Below are positions 1 to 8,572 of a DNA stretch of 64,000 nucleotides, one piece after another. Numbering within the stretch: the stretch's first letter is position 1; every line of letters begins with the position of its first letter. The stretch is taken from positions 1 through 64,000 of the forward strand of contig JACCKY010000012.1 of assembly GCA_014236755.1 (NCBI GenBank), given 5' to 3'. Both the position numbers and the translations under genes were made by a program. The stretch comes from Candidatus Petromonas tenebris. Its GTDB lineage: Bacteria > Bacillota > Clostridia > Peptostreptococcales > Caminicellaceae. The notes under the pieces were generated by a model. The model saw only the letters and a list, made by a program, of their open reading frames with translations. It had not been told where the DNA came from and did no database searches.

Positions 1-153
1 TTAAATGAACAAGAACCACATCATTACACCAAGGGAGATATTATTAATATCCCATACAAAACAAAAATGAATGTCCATAATCAAGACGAAGAAGTATTGG
101 AATTCTTTGTGGTAAAATCGCCTAATCCTAAAAACTACAAGGAGAAGGAGTGA
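1..153 (+). CDS. Cupin-domain protein, C-terminal end (partial)
   Basis: The window opens inside a reading frame that gives 50 residues before TGA. The visible part has His-His, then KGDIINIPY and FFVVKSP, the pattern of the second half of a small metal-binding cupin barrel (cupin_2). The start and the first cupin motif lie outside the window, so substrate and function cannot be told. The stop is followed within 10 bases by the start of a truncated permease, suggesting the two were cotranscribed. Confidence 0.6.
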   Translation, partial: LNEQEPHHYTKGDIINIPYKTKMNVHNQDEEVLEFFVVKSPNPKNYKEKE

Positions 154-159
154 TGAAAG

Positions 160-264
160 GTGGATATTTTTACAGCATCATTATGGGGGATAACAGGGGC
201 TGCGTTTGTCGCATCTCTTATTAAAAACAAGCAAAAGACATTTAATTCAGGGTTAAGGTTTTAA
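160..264 (+). pseudogene. Truncated permease, N-terminal stub
   Basis: GTG start 5 to 6 bases after the cupin stop, preceded by AGGAG-like sequence. The 34 residues begin DIFTASLWGITGAAF and continue into a charged KNKQKT loop. This resembles the first membrane helix of the large permease family once called DUF318. Those proteins are around 300 residues, so only the first tenth remains and the frame then runs into unrelated AT-rich DNA. It is most likely a deletion remnant; the family call is tentative. Confidence 0.45.
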
Positions 265-833
265 TTTCTGTTTTTAGATGCTTATTCTTCATAAAGCACT
301 ATCTCCCTTCCAAAATTTTATGCCATTATAGGAAAGGATAAATATAAAAGTCAACTATTTTTATCATAAATTTAGTTCTAAAAGAAGGGTATGTCTTCAG
401 GCTCAACAATGATGGGATTTAAATTTTTATCCACTAAAACAGATGGTGTGTATTTTTCGGGATTAAGATATTCATCAAGTTTAAATGGGATGCCATTTAT
501 TATCTTACCAACCATGCTAATAATTTGTTCTGATTTTTAATTACTATATTTGCAAATTTTAGTGGGCAGATGGAAGGAAATAGGGGCGTTTTTTCACCAA
601 ACTTTATTATGATTCAACATCTTGCAGTATAATAATCAGTTTTTTACTTAAAAGTAGATTTTTTCAAAATATCCCAATTAATAATATCTATAAATTTTTC
701 AAAAAGGGTGGTAATTATATTAAACCAAAGGTTACTGACTATTTTATACCTAAATTTATGGAATTTCTTGAAGATTTATCATATTTTATTTTGTCAATGG
801 TTTATTTTTACATTTATTGAACACTAGTGATAG
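265..833. other. Decayed stretch without an intact gene
   Basis: About 570 bases of AT-rich sequence with many stops in all frames. One minus-strand frame (515 down to 378) encodes 45 residues ending VEPEDIPFF and stays open a few codons upstream of its ATG. It reads like the tail of a protein, but I do not recognise the family. A plus-strand stretch near 725-810 is briefly open. I see no repeat or RNA structure here and interpret it as debris between two deletion points. Confidence 0.4.
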
Positions 834-2662
834 AGTATAGCAGAATTACTAAGAGGTCCTTATAAAAAGGAACAGTACGGTGATGTGATACTGCCTATGG
901 CCGTACTCAGGAGGTTTGACAGCGTTCTTGCAGCCACTAAGCAACAAGTATTAGAACGGTATGAAATGTTAAAAAAATCAGGGCTCCAAAACATGGACCA
1001 TGTTTTAAACAGGATTTCAAAGCAGGAATTTAATAATACAAGTAAATATGACTTTGAAAAGTTGCTGGCTGACCCAGATAATATCGCAAACAATTTAAGG
1101 AATTATATAAGGGGTACATATTTGAAGAACTAATTAGAAGGTTTTCTGAATACGGAGAAGCGGGAGACCACTATACCCCTCGTAAAGTTATCAGGCTTAT
1201 GGTGGATATCCTCCTTAACGAAGATAATGAGGAATTAACGCAACCAGGGCTTGTTGTAACTGTATACGACTGCTGTGCGGGAACGGGAGGCATGCTTTCA
1301 GTTACAGAACAATACCTGAAAGAATTAAACCCTGGGATAGATGTTGAATTATTTGGCCAGGAATTAAACCCACAGTCTTTTAGTATCTGCAAATCCGACA
1401 TGCTTATAAGAGGGCAGAATGTAGACAACATCATTTTGGGGGACAGTTTTACCCAGGATGGACATAGAGGGAGAACCTTTAGATACATGCTTACCAATCC
1501 CCCTTTTGGTGTAGAATGGAAAAAAAGCACAAAAGTTTATCAAAGATGAACATGAAAAGGAGGGTTTTGATGGTAGGTTTGGCGCAGGGCTTCCAAGAAT
1601 ATCCGATGGCTCCCTTTTATTTTTGCAGCACTTGATATCCAAAATGAAACAGGACGAAAAAGGCAGCCGTATCGCTATTATCTTTAATGGCTCACCATTG
1701 TTTACGGGGGATGCAGGCTCAGGAGAATCGGAAATCAGACGCTGGATAATAGAAAACGATATGTTCGAGGGGATTATTGCACTGCCTGACCAGTTATTCT
1801 ACAATACAGGTATTTCTACTTATATCTGGATAGTAACCAATCGTAAGAATAGTGACCCAATGAAGGGGCCTGTAAGGACAGGGAAAATACAGTTGGTCAA
1901 CGCAGTAGACTTCTATCAGAAAATGAGGAAAAGCCTTGGAAACAAGAGAAATGAAATCACTGAAGAACAAATAAAAGAAATTATGAGGATATATGGTGAG
2001 TTTAAGGAGAACGAATACTGCAAGATTTTTGATAATGAAGATTTCGGATATCAGAAGATAGTTGTAGAGAGGCCTTTAAGGCTTAATTTCCAGGTAACTG
2101 AAGAGAGGATTAATAATCTATACAATGAAAGAGCCTTTAAGAAACTTGCTGAAACTAGAAAAAAGGTGCAGCATGATTAAAGGAAATAGGGGAAGGCAAG
2201 AAACTTCAACAGCAAATAATAGATGTCTTAAAGACAATGGATTCTACTATTCTGTATAAAAACAGGGATGATTTTACAAAAGTATTCAAGAAGGCTTTTA
2301 AAAATATTAATATTAAATTGAATAGTTCTTTGTTAAAGGCTATTCTCTCTGCGTTGTCCGAGAAGGATGAAACATCAGATATTTGTGTGGATAGTAAGGG
2401 CAATTCAGAACCAGACCCAGATTTGAGGGATACTGAAAATGTATCTTTGAAAGAGGATATCCATGTATACTTTGAACGGGAAGTAAAACCCCATGTGCCC
2501 GATGCCTGGATAGATGAAAGTAAGACTAAAATTGGATACGAAATACCTTTCACAAGACATTTTTATAAATACCAGTCCCTAAGGCCTTCTGAAGAGATTA
2601 TGAAGGAAATTAAAGAACTGGAGCAGAGCATTTTGGAGAAATTGAAGAAGGTGATGGGGGGA
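834..2662 (+). pseudogene. hsdM: Type I restriction-modification methyltransferase, degraded
   Basis: HsdM is the adenine-specific DNA methyltransferase subunit of type I restriction systems. Family landmarks appear in order but in alternating frames: the N-terminal helical domain (IAELLRGPYKKEQYG, 837-900), the AdoMet motif CAGTGGM (near 1280), the catalytic NPPFG (near 1498), the PDQLFYNTGISTYIW block (near 1790) and a C-terminal DAWID segment (near 2505). The start codon is missing, with stops just before 834. Around 1115 the reading jumps from NLRNYI to GYIFEELIRRFSE, so about 50 family residues are deleted. Further shifts lie near 1540, in a run of seven A, and near 2180. Because a deletion accompanies the shifts, this is real decay and not only homopolymer error. 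Confidence 0.85.
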
Positions 2663-2843
2663 ATGAGTAAGTTTAGGAGGTATGAAAGATATAAGGATTC
2701 AGGGATTGAGTGGATAGGGGAGATACCAGAGCCTTGGACGGTTAAGAGAATTAAGTATATTTCAAGTATGATATCTAAAGGTACTACTCCATCTACTATT
2801 GGACAACAAATATTAGATAGTGGGAAAATACGGATTTAAAGAG
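2663..2843 (+). pseudogene. hsdS: Type I restriction specificity subunit, N-terminal stub
   Basis: An ATG at 2663 opens the typical HsdS beginning: RYKDSGIEWIGEIPEPW, then KGTTPSTIGQQILDSGKIR, the first part of target recognition domain 1. Only about 58 residues of a roughly 400-residue protein remain. The upstream hsdM tail reads in-frame into this start, giving an apparent HsdM-HsdS fusion that is probably a by-product of frameshifts. After DSGKIR the sequence switches to hsdR in another frame, so most of hsdS and of hsdR has been removed in one deletion. Confidence 0.8.
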
Positions 2844-3374
2844 TCAGAACTTCCAGAACGGTTTGCCACCGATAAATTGAATAAGTTTGCTCATATATAC
2901 TTTAAGCAAAAAGATAAAAAGACTTCTAAAGATAGGGCAATGCTAAACCACTTTATAGATGTGGCCGTAGAAAGGTTTAAGAAACTGGATAAACAGCGGA
3001 AGCAGGATTTTAGCAGCCAGAGTATGAAATACGTAAGGCTTTATTCCTTCATCCTTCAAATAACGCCTTTTGAAGATGTTGAACTCCATAAGTTGTATGT
3101 ATATTTAACATATCTGCTTAAAAAACTGCCAAAGGAAAAAGGCTCTACTGTCCACCTGGCAGATGAGATTGCTTTAGAGTATTATGCTACCAAAAAGACA
3201 TTTGATGATTTTCGGCTTGCTTTTGAAAAAGTCTTTATCAATAAAGTGATTGACAGGATGGACCAGAATCAGACCTTCTTTACACGCATTTTGGATGATG
3301 AACAGTTCAAAAATGCATTGATGGAATTTATGCTGGTTGAAACCTATGAAAAATTAAATAACATGACAATTTGA
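2820..3374 (+). pseudogene. hsdR: Type I restriction endonuclease, C-terminal fragment
   Basis: The frame gives 184 residues matching the C-terminal helical region of HsdR: KFAHIYFKQKDK, a MLNHFIDVAVERFKKL helix, YVRLYSFILQITPF and the LHKLYVYLTYLLKKLP stretch. The nuclease and DEAD-box motor domains, normally about 800 residues upstream, are absent. The GTG at 2820 is an artefact of the fusion with hsdS and not a native start. No restriction activity is expected from this locus. Confidence 0.8.
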
Positions 3375-3397
3375 TGACAAAGTAAAGGAGAAAATGT

Positions 3398-3916
3398 ATG
3401 AGTAAATGTGAAAGATGTGGAACAATTTCTAAAAGTAATGGCATGGTAATAACAACCACAGAGGAAGGGAAACCATCAGAAACAATCTGCGGTGACTGTT
3501 ATAATGCTTATATGGCAGAGATGCTTGAGGTTGAAGATTATAAAGATTTTGAACCAAGAGCAATTTTTACTGATTGTGAAGGAATAGAACATTGTTTTGA
3601 GATAAGGAAGAAAATTTATCCAACGGGAATTTGCTGGGAAGCCAATGAATTTTTTTAAGAGGATAAAATAGGATATTCCTTTGAGGTACACCAGGATTTT
3701 GATACTGACTCAAATGAGGCAATAGAAAGGCTTTATAGAAAGATAAGAAAGGGTTTATCACGAAAGTTTGTAAAAAGAGAAGTATTTCAGGGACAAGAGT
3801 TTTTATCTTTTAAAGATAATATAATAGAAGGGCGTATTGAATGGGATTACAGGTATGACGATAGAACTCCCAAATTTATTATAGATGGACAGGTTGTAGG
3901 CAAGGGGAGAAATTGA
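3398..3916 (+). pseudogene. DUF7713-like zinc-ribbon protein with in-frame stop
   Basis: A good ribosome binding site (AAAGGAG) precedes ATG 3398. The first 86 residues hold two Cys pairs (CERCG and CGDCY), then HCFEIRKKIYPTGICWEA. A TAA at 3656-3658 interrupts the frame, but the same frame continues without further stops for 85 codons. That part contains GYSFEVHQDFDTD, IRKGLSRKF and GRIEWDYRYD, which complete the DUF7713-type domain. The break therefore looks like a single GAA-to-TAA change. The protein also ends earlier than relatives, after IDGQVVGKG, so a second lesion is likely. Function of the family is unknown to me. Confidence 0.6.
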
Positions 3917-3952
3917 AGATAATTTACGGATGATGTAGGTTCAGTAACTCAA

Positions 3953-4129
3953 GTGATAGTATTTGGCGGGGGAAATGCTGCGTCAAATGAACCATTCTTT
4001 AATCAGATAACCATTAATATGGTTGAATGTATATTAAAACTTGCAATGGAATTATATTTGTTTATTGGAAGTAAAGGAATCGTAACAATTGCTAGAAGAA
4101 TTTATGATAGTGGTATGCATGACCAATAA
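3953..4129 (+). CDS. Possible 58-codon ORF or gene remnant
   Basis: A frame open from about 3925 to a TAA at 4127 encodes VIVFGGGNAASNEPFFNQIT and a hydrophobic Leu-rich tail. The GTG at 3953 is the first plausible start, but it has no clear ribosome binding site. I do not recognise the sequence. It may be a leftover of a longer gene between the DUF7713-like gene and the next zinc-ribbon gene. Confidence 0.2.
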   Translation: MIVFGGGNAASNEPFFNQITINMVECILKLAMELYLFIGSKGIVTIARRIYDSGMHDQ

Positions 4130-4174
4130 TAATGTTAGCAGTTGTTTAAAATATTAATGAAAGGGATGAAATAA

Positions 4175-4753
4175 TTGGCAAAATGTACACTTTGTAACAC
4201 GAAAAAATCAAAGAGATTATGTCCTGTCATAAATGAATATATCTGTCCAGAATGCTGTGGCAGTAAAAGAGGTGTAGAGATTAACTGTGCACCAGAATGC
4301 AGTTTTTATGTACAATGTAAACGCAGGGAAAATGAAAAAGCCATCGGCAAATTAGTTAAAGAATCATTTAATGATGAATATAATGACTTGTTCAAGGATG
4401 AAAGAGTGGTTAATGTAGCAGGGCCGTTTGAATTGTATATATTTGAGAACTATTATAATGACATTAGAGTGAAAGATAATAATATCTATCAGTGCCTATT
4501 GAAAATGTACTATACCCTTGATGGGCAAGGTGATATCTACACTTTTGATGAATTTGAAACAGAGTTATTTAATAAATTTAAAGAAGTTGTTAAGCAGGAA
4601 AACACGCCTGTTGAACTACAAAAGACTATTATACTAAGATTGATGAAGTCAATCGAGCAGGTAACAGGCGGCATTTTTGGAAACAGGAATTACATGGAGA
4701 TGCTGCGTGGACAGTTCACCCATACAGGTAGAATGGGTGGAATGTTTTTGTAG
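4175..4753 (+). CDS. N-terminal zinc-ribbon protein, function unknown
   Basis: The TTG start at 4175 follows AAAGGGA by a normal distance and puts the metal-binding motif at the very N-terminus: CTLCNTKKSKRLC then CPECCGSKRG, with more Cys at CAPECSFYVQC (residues 3 to 50). Eight or more Cys in 50 residues imply zinc binding. The rest (60-192) is mixed and acidic, with no motif I know, ending in a Gly/Met-rich tail (GRMGGMFL). Related uncharacterised proteins with a CPxCC ribbon occur in clostridia. The gene is intact, unlike most neighbours. No function is proposed. Confidence 0.65.
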   Translation: MAKCTLCNTKKSKRLCPVINEYICPECCGSKRGVEINCAPECSFYVQCKRRENEKAIGKLVKESFNDEYNDLFKDERVVNVAGPFELYIFENYYNDIRVKDNNIYQCLLKMYYTLDGQGDIYTFDEFETELFNKFKEVVKQENTPVELQKTIILRLMKSIEQVTGGIFGNRNYMEMLRGQFTHTGRMGGMFL

Positions 4754-5012
4754 TGTTATGACAAATATCTATATAATAAATGACCTATATTAAGAAACAA
4801 GAATCATGATTCTGGATGAAGGTTATATTATAAAGAGACTATCCTTTATTAATTTTATTTAGGCTTGGCGTTTTAATATATACTTCTAATCAGTGGCAAG
4901 GTTTTAAAAATTGCAGGCAGTGCAATATTAATGATGCTGGTAAGCCTTTTTATTTACCATGCTAAACAGGAAGGCTTGCTTTGCTTGGATGTTGTAGAGG
5001 TAAAAGCAGAAG

Positions 5013-5147
5013 TTGTATATAAGCATAATATGTGTTAAAATGTAAGCATAAAAGTAAGGTATACGGATGGAGAGCATATTCTCTTCTTACGGCCAGATTA
5101 GATTCTGGAATGACATAAGGGAGAATATGCTCTTTTTGTATTTATAG
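5013..5147 (+). promoter_or_regulatory. Promoter and nested-hairpin leader, copy 1
   Basis: TTGTAT (5013-5018) and TAAAAT (5036-5041) are spaced 17 bases apart. The leader then forms a perfect 12-bp stem, GAGCATATTCTC (from 5072) with GAGAATATGCTC (to 5132), followed by T5. A smaller CCAGA/TCTGG hairpin (5093-5107) lies inside the loop. Hairpin plus U-tract is an intrinsic terminator between the promoter and the gene at 5169. The same arrangement recurs at 6553 (copy 2), before a different gene. The upstream stretch 4754-5012 shows nothing else I can name. Confidence 0.6.
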
Positions 5148-5168
5148 AGTTTTTATGGAGGTTGGGCG

Positions 5169-5909
5169 ATGGTAGATGATAGGATGCTCACGATTCAGGC
5201 ATTTATTCAAAAAATTACAAATGATTTCAAGAAAGCATTCCCACAGGTGAGCATAGAAAAAGATTCAATCTGTTTCGGTTCTGGGGTGATACATGTAGAA
5301 ATTCCAATCGGCAGCATGTATAGAGAATATCAAATAACCGATTACCCTAAGACAAAAGAATCATATATAAAAATTGGCAATGAAATACTTAACCAATACA
5401 AGTTCAAAGTGGATTATTCTAATGTCTATCCGATATTGAAACACCGTGATTTTGATAAAAATGCAAAAGTTTAGTTTTATAAGAAGAGAGCCTTTGCAGA
5501 CGTGGATGTGCTGTATGTTACAGATATGGGAGAAACTTTCCGTTTCTTCACTACAGATGATGATGTAGATTTTAGTGTGCTTGAACGAAAGGCTATGGAA
5601 AATATAAACAAAATGACTGCTGTTCTTGTGTCTTTAGATAAGGGATTGCAGGTATTTACGCTAAGGCATACAACGGATTTTGCAAGTTCACTGTTTTTAT
5701 CATCCTCAATAAGTAGACAGATAAGGGAGAAGGTGGGAGAAGATATATTATTTGCAATTCCCAGTACATCATCTATCCTTGTTGCAAAGTACAATTATTA
5801 CAATGAGAGACTGCTTGAACATCTTATAAAATGTGATTCGGACCCTAACAAGGTTTCAAACTCAGTATATAGACGTAAAAATGGAATGCATTATATGAAA
5901 GTATGTTAA
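5169..5909 (+). pseudogene. DUF1444-like protein with in-frame TAG
   Basis: ATG 5169 follows GGAGG. The first 101 residues (IQAFIQKITNDFKKAFPQ, then YREYQITDYPKTKESY, then YPILKHRDF) resemble the N-terminal half of DUF1444/YtpQ proteins. TAG at 5472-5474 stops the frame, but the same frame continues uninterrupted to 5907 with FADVDVLYVTDMGETFRFF and a long helical tail. One codon change, probably from GAG, therefore splits an otherwise intact gene of about 246 codons. The second half alone has no good start or ribosome binding site. The family function is unknown. It sits behind leader copy 1. Confidence 0.5.
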
Positions 5910-6075
5910 GGAGTAAGAGAAAATAAAGAATAAGATAAATATGGACGATTAGTGTTATTGATACTATCATGGATACATTTTTGATTTATTTTTAATTAAA
6001 ACTTTGAGTTAAGGTATTTATACTAAATAAACAATAAAAAACATAATAAAATTTTATGGAAGGAGCGATGAATTT

Positions 6076-6255
6076 ATGAATAAGGTATTAATAGAGTGTG
6101 ATGAACTTATTGATGAATATGAATTAAATGAGGAAAAGATTTTAAAACAGTTACAATCAATGAAAATAGAAAAAGGAGCAGAGGATTTTGTCATTGTATA
6201 CAATAATGACTCACATTACACACTGATTGGTGAAATTAAGGGTAATCAGTTCTAA
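6076..6255 (+). CDS. Small acidic protein, 59 residues, unknown
   Basis: ATG 6076 has GGAAGGAG about 9 to 14 bases upstream; an earlier ATG at 6068 stops after three codons. The product is acidic in its first half (ECDELIDEYELNEEK) and then predicts a beta segment (DFVIVYNNDSHYTLIGEI). There is no signal or membrane segment. I do not recognise it. The clear ribosome binding site and single intact frame argue that it is translated. It ends convergently with the small ORF on the other strand. Confidence 0.5.
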   Translation: MNKVLIECDELIDEYELNEEKILKQLQSMKIEKGAEDFVIVYNNDSHYTLIGEIKGNQF

Positions 6256-6403
6256 CCAATATTGAAAAAGCCATTGCGTTTAAAAAAAGGATTAATATCT
6301 CAATTGCTTCGGTTATTTCACCTGAAGCCTTAGTTTCTATTATACTTTTTACAGCCTGTTTAAGGTAATTTAGTTCTATTCCAAAAACTTCCAAATTTAT
6401 CAC
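6236..6403 (-). CDS. Possible small ORF, 55 residues, unknown
   Basis: Read on the minus strand, AAGGAG lies 8 bases before a GTG at 6403, and the frame is open to TAA at 6236. It gives INLEVFGIELNYLKQAVKSI followed by a hydrophobic helix near the end (AIEILILFLNAMAFSI). The ribosome binding site is the main support; codon content is neutral. It overlaps the tail of the 59-residue gene by about 20 bases, tail to tail. It could also be the 5' end of a gene whose remainder was lost. The flanking stretch 6404-6552 shows nothing further. Confidence 0.3.
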   Translation of the reverse strand: MINLEVFGIELNYLKQAVKSIIETKASGEITEAIEILILFLNAMAFSILVRTDYP

Positions 6404-6552
6404 TTCAACCACTCCTTCACGAAAGTTTGAAACATTATAGGGATAGGCTTATGGAAAGTCAAATTAATAGAGGTAAAAGTTATAAATAGGCTAAGAAGGA
6501 TATATAGGGTTAAGATGAGTTGGGTAAATTAGTTGTAAAAGTTATAATATGA

Positions 6553-6672
6553 TTGTTTTCGTTTTTTATATGCGCTACAATAGCGTTAGCGACACAGACG
6601 GAGAGCATATTCTCTTTATACAGCCAGATTTATGCTGGCAGTAATTAAGGAGAATGTGCTTTTTATTTTTTG
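6553..6672 (+). promoter_or_regulatory. Promoter and nested-hairpin leader, copy 2
   Basis: TTGTTT (6553-6558) and TACAAT (6576-6581) are again spaced 17 bases apart. GAGCATATTCTC (from 6603) pairs with GAGAATGTGCT (6649-6660), then a T-rich run follows. The internal hairpin is GCCAG/CTGGC (6622-6638). Compared with copy 1, one A on the 3' arm is G, which keeps pairing as a U-G wobble, and the inner hairpin differs while remaining paired. Conserved shape with changed bases suggests selection on RNA structure. The downstream gene is the Rpn-like pseudogene at 6719. Confidence 0.6.
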
Positions 6673-6718
6673 CAAAAAAAAATTGAGACGATAAAATTCA
6701 AGGTTAGAGGTGATGGAT

Positions 6719-7583
6719 ATGAGAGCAACTTTTCAGGAAGAGAGTTATATCGCAAAATGTTTTAATAGGACATTTCAAGGAGTGTCATTTAAGGGGATTG
6801 GGTTAGAGTTACCGAGGATAAAGGAAATAGTGGAAGTAGAAAGAATAGAGAATTATAAAAAACCACTTCTAATGTTTTTGCTTGAAGATGATTCAGTATT
6901 TCATATTGAAATTATGAATGATGAAATAAAGCCTGACGTCCAGAGTATGCTGACCTATGATATGAGTATAGTATTGAAATATGGAATGCAAGTAAAGGTT
7001 GTTATTCTGAATTTTGGAAGCAGGCAAAATGGAGAAGAGTTTTGGTTCAGTACATTATGAGGCTCAGATGCTAGATTTAGCAGGTATTGATGGAGAAAAA
7101 ATATATGATGAAATCAGCCAGAAAATTTGTTCAGGCTGTCCACTTGATGGGAGAGATAAACTGAGCCTGGTATTTCTTCCATTTATGAAGCATTCATTGC
7201 CCTTCGAAGAAGCACTATCAAAGGTTTTATTACTTATAGAAGCATTAAATGAAGAGGAAGAACGATTGGTTTACTTGACGGTAATAACCGAAATCGCATC
7301 AAGATTTACTGGGAATCAAGGGCTTGAGGCTTTAAAGGAATGCCTGATGGATAGTGAGGTAGGGCTAAGGATTAAGGAGGTAGGGGTCAAGGAGGGAATG
7401 CAAAATTCGTTACTAACAATTCTTTTACATAAATTTGATTCCTTACCTGACAATCTGTACTATGCTATTACAAATCAGCAAAATGAGAATATTTTGATGG
7501 AGTGGCTTGGGAAGGTTTCAGGTATCAATGGCATAGACAAACTTGAAAAAATGGTGTTTAGTAGAAATAGAATAAAGGAATAA
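6719..7583 (+). pseudogene. Rpn-like PD-(D/E)XK nuclease, frameshifted
   Basis: The protein reads from ATG 6719 (AGAGG upstream) to about 7050, and then in another frame to 7583. The first half carries MFLLEDDSVFHIEIMND and MLTYDMSIVLKYGMQVK, the pattern of Rpn recombination-promoting nuclease or transposase-like proteins. The ExQ pair of the family reads EIM here. The second half has LDLAGIDGEKIYDEI, a helical region, and a VKEGMQNSLLTILLHKF tail like DUF4351. Combined length of about 288 codons fits the family. The shift lies near GAGTTTTGG at 7035. An overlapping ATG at 7014 could let the second half be made separately, which I consider unlikely. Confidence 0.55.
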
Positions 7584-8041
7584 ACTCCCATTACCCTTAT
7601 TGCCCTTGAACCTCCTATCCCCTAAAACCCTATAATATATATGTATATTAGTTAAAGTACAATAAAGGCTTATATTTCAATAGATTTGAAGTATTTTGAA
7701 GCGACAAAAATTTAAATCCCTATAATTAATAATAAATTGGACCCAAAATTTAACAAGGGACTTTCAGGGTTAAAATATGTAATGAAGTTTTTGAAGTAAT
7801 GAAGTATAAAACAATACTTTATGAATAAAAAATTACAAAGTTATTTGAAGTTGAAGTATTACGTTTAACTATATTCTAAGAACCTGGAATCTTTAATGTT
7901 GCAGTTGCTGTTTTGAATGCCTATAAAAGAAGTTTAGAAAAAATATTCTATTACAAATGCGTTACATTTGTTAAAAGTGGACCTGACAGATTTATTCACG
8001 CGCGTTATAATCGTATTAAAAAGGAAGGGAGTTGATTATAG
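7584..8041. other. Gene-free stretch with clustered TGAAGT words
   Basis: Strongly AT-rich with no open frame of note. The hexamer TGAAGT recurs six times between 7687 and 7857 (near 7687, 7784, 7792, 7799, 7846 and 7852), some copies 6 to 8 bases apart. That resembles short iterons or a degenerate tandem repeat. The last 40 bases contain AAGGAAGGGAG, the ribosome binding site of the next gene. I see no convincing RNA structure. Confidence 0.4.
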
Positions 8042-8242
8042 ATGAAAAAGAGAATGAATATAATTTTTAACATGGTCATACCTACAGCGTTTGCATATAT
8101 AGTATTTTTTCTACTTTACAATATGTTTCAAGAAAAGTTTTTTGAATACAGGTGGATGGGGGTAATACCGTTTCTAATAGTTACAGGATTTATTATTACA
8201 GAAAACAGAAAAGAATGGAAAACAATAAATCAGCAGGGATAA
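8042..8242 (+). CDS. Small membrane protein, two predicted helices
   Basis: ATG 8042 follows GGAAGGGAG by a normal distance. The 66 residues start KKRMNIIF and contain two hydrophobic segments, about residues 8-27 (MVIPTAFAYIVFFLLY) and 39-54 (MGVIPFLIVTGFII), with a charged end (ENRKEWK). This predicts a two-helix inner-membrane protein. Integral small proteins of this size, paired with a tiny one-helix ORF, are common in accessory DNA, but I do not recognise a family. The next small ORF starts 41 bases later. Confidence 0.5.
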   Translation: MKKRMNIIFNMVIPTAFAYIVFFLLYNMFQEKFFEYRWMGVIPFLIVTGFIITENRKEWKTINQQG

Positions 8243-8283
8243 GGGGAGACCTTATCTCTGTTTTGTTAGGGGGAGAAGTGAAT

Positions 8284-8367
8284 ATGGGGTATTTAATAGT
8301 TACTATGATTTTTTGCATTACTCTCGTCAGTATTGCAGCGATTTGGTTTATGTTTAAAAAGAAATAG
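8284..8367 (+). CDS. Single-helix 27-residue membrane peptide
   Basis: ATG 8284 lies behind GGGGGAGAAG. The product is almost one hydrophobic helix (GYLIVTMIFCITLVSIAAIW) with a positively charged end, FMFKKK. Positive-inside logic would put the C-terminus in the cytoplasm. It could be a small membrane subunit partnered with the preceding gene, or a hydrophobic toxin-like peptide. No antitoxin RNA could be identified opposite it. A longer frame starting at 8152 overlaps the preceding gene and is less credible. Confidence 0.4.
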   Translation: MGYLIVTMIFCITLVSIAAIWFMFKKK

Positions 8368-8528
8368 TATCTTCTTATTTCAAAAGTACACTTTTTAGAA
8401 TAGCAGATTAAAGGGCCTGAATAGCATCTCAAGAAGTTGAATTTATATTTTGAGATATACCTTAAATGCAAATAGATATTTTGAACTTGATGTTCTTTGT
8501 AAATGACTAAATTGATATAAAAGAATAA

Positions 8529-8559
8529 AATACACCCATATACAAAACGTGGGTGTATT
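8529..8559. terminator. Bidirectional hairpin terminator
   Basis: AATACACCCA (8529-8538) pairs with TGGGTGTATT (8550-8559). T-rich sequence follows on the minus strand and ATTTTA on the plus strand. It lies just past the stop of the minus-strand integrase remnant and after the small membrane genes, so it can serve both. Confidence 0.65.
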
Positions 8560-8572
8560 GATTTTAAGATAT

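Noticed and set aside
2237-2839. A functional HsdM-HsdS fusion protein
   Set aside because: The in-frame joining follows several frameshifts and both partners are truncated, so it is a by-product of decay.
8152-8367. A 71-residue ORF from 8152
   Set aside because: It overlaps the better supported 66-residue gene in another frame; the ATG at 8284 with its own ribosome binding site is the credible start.
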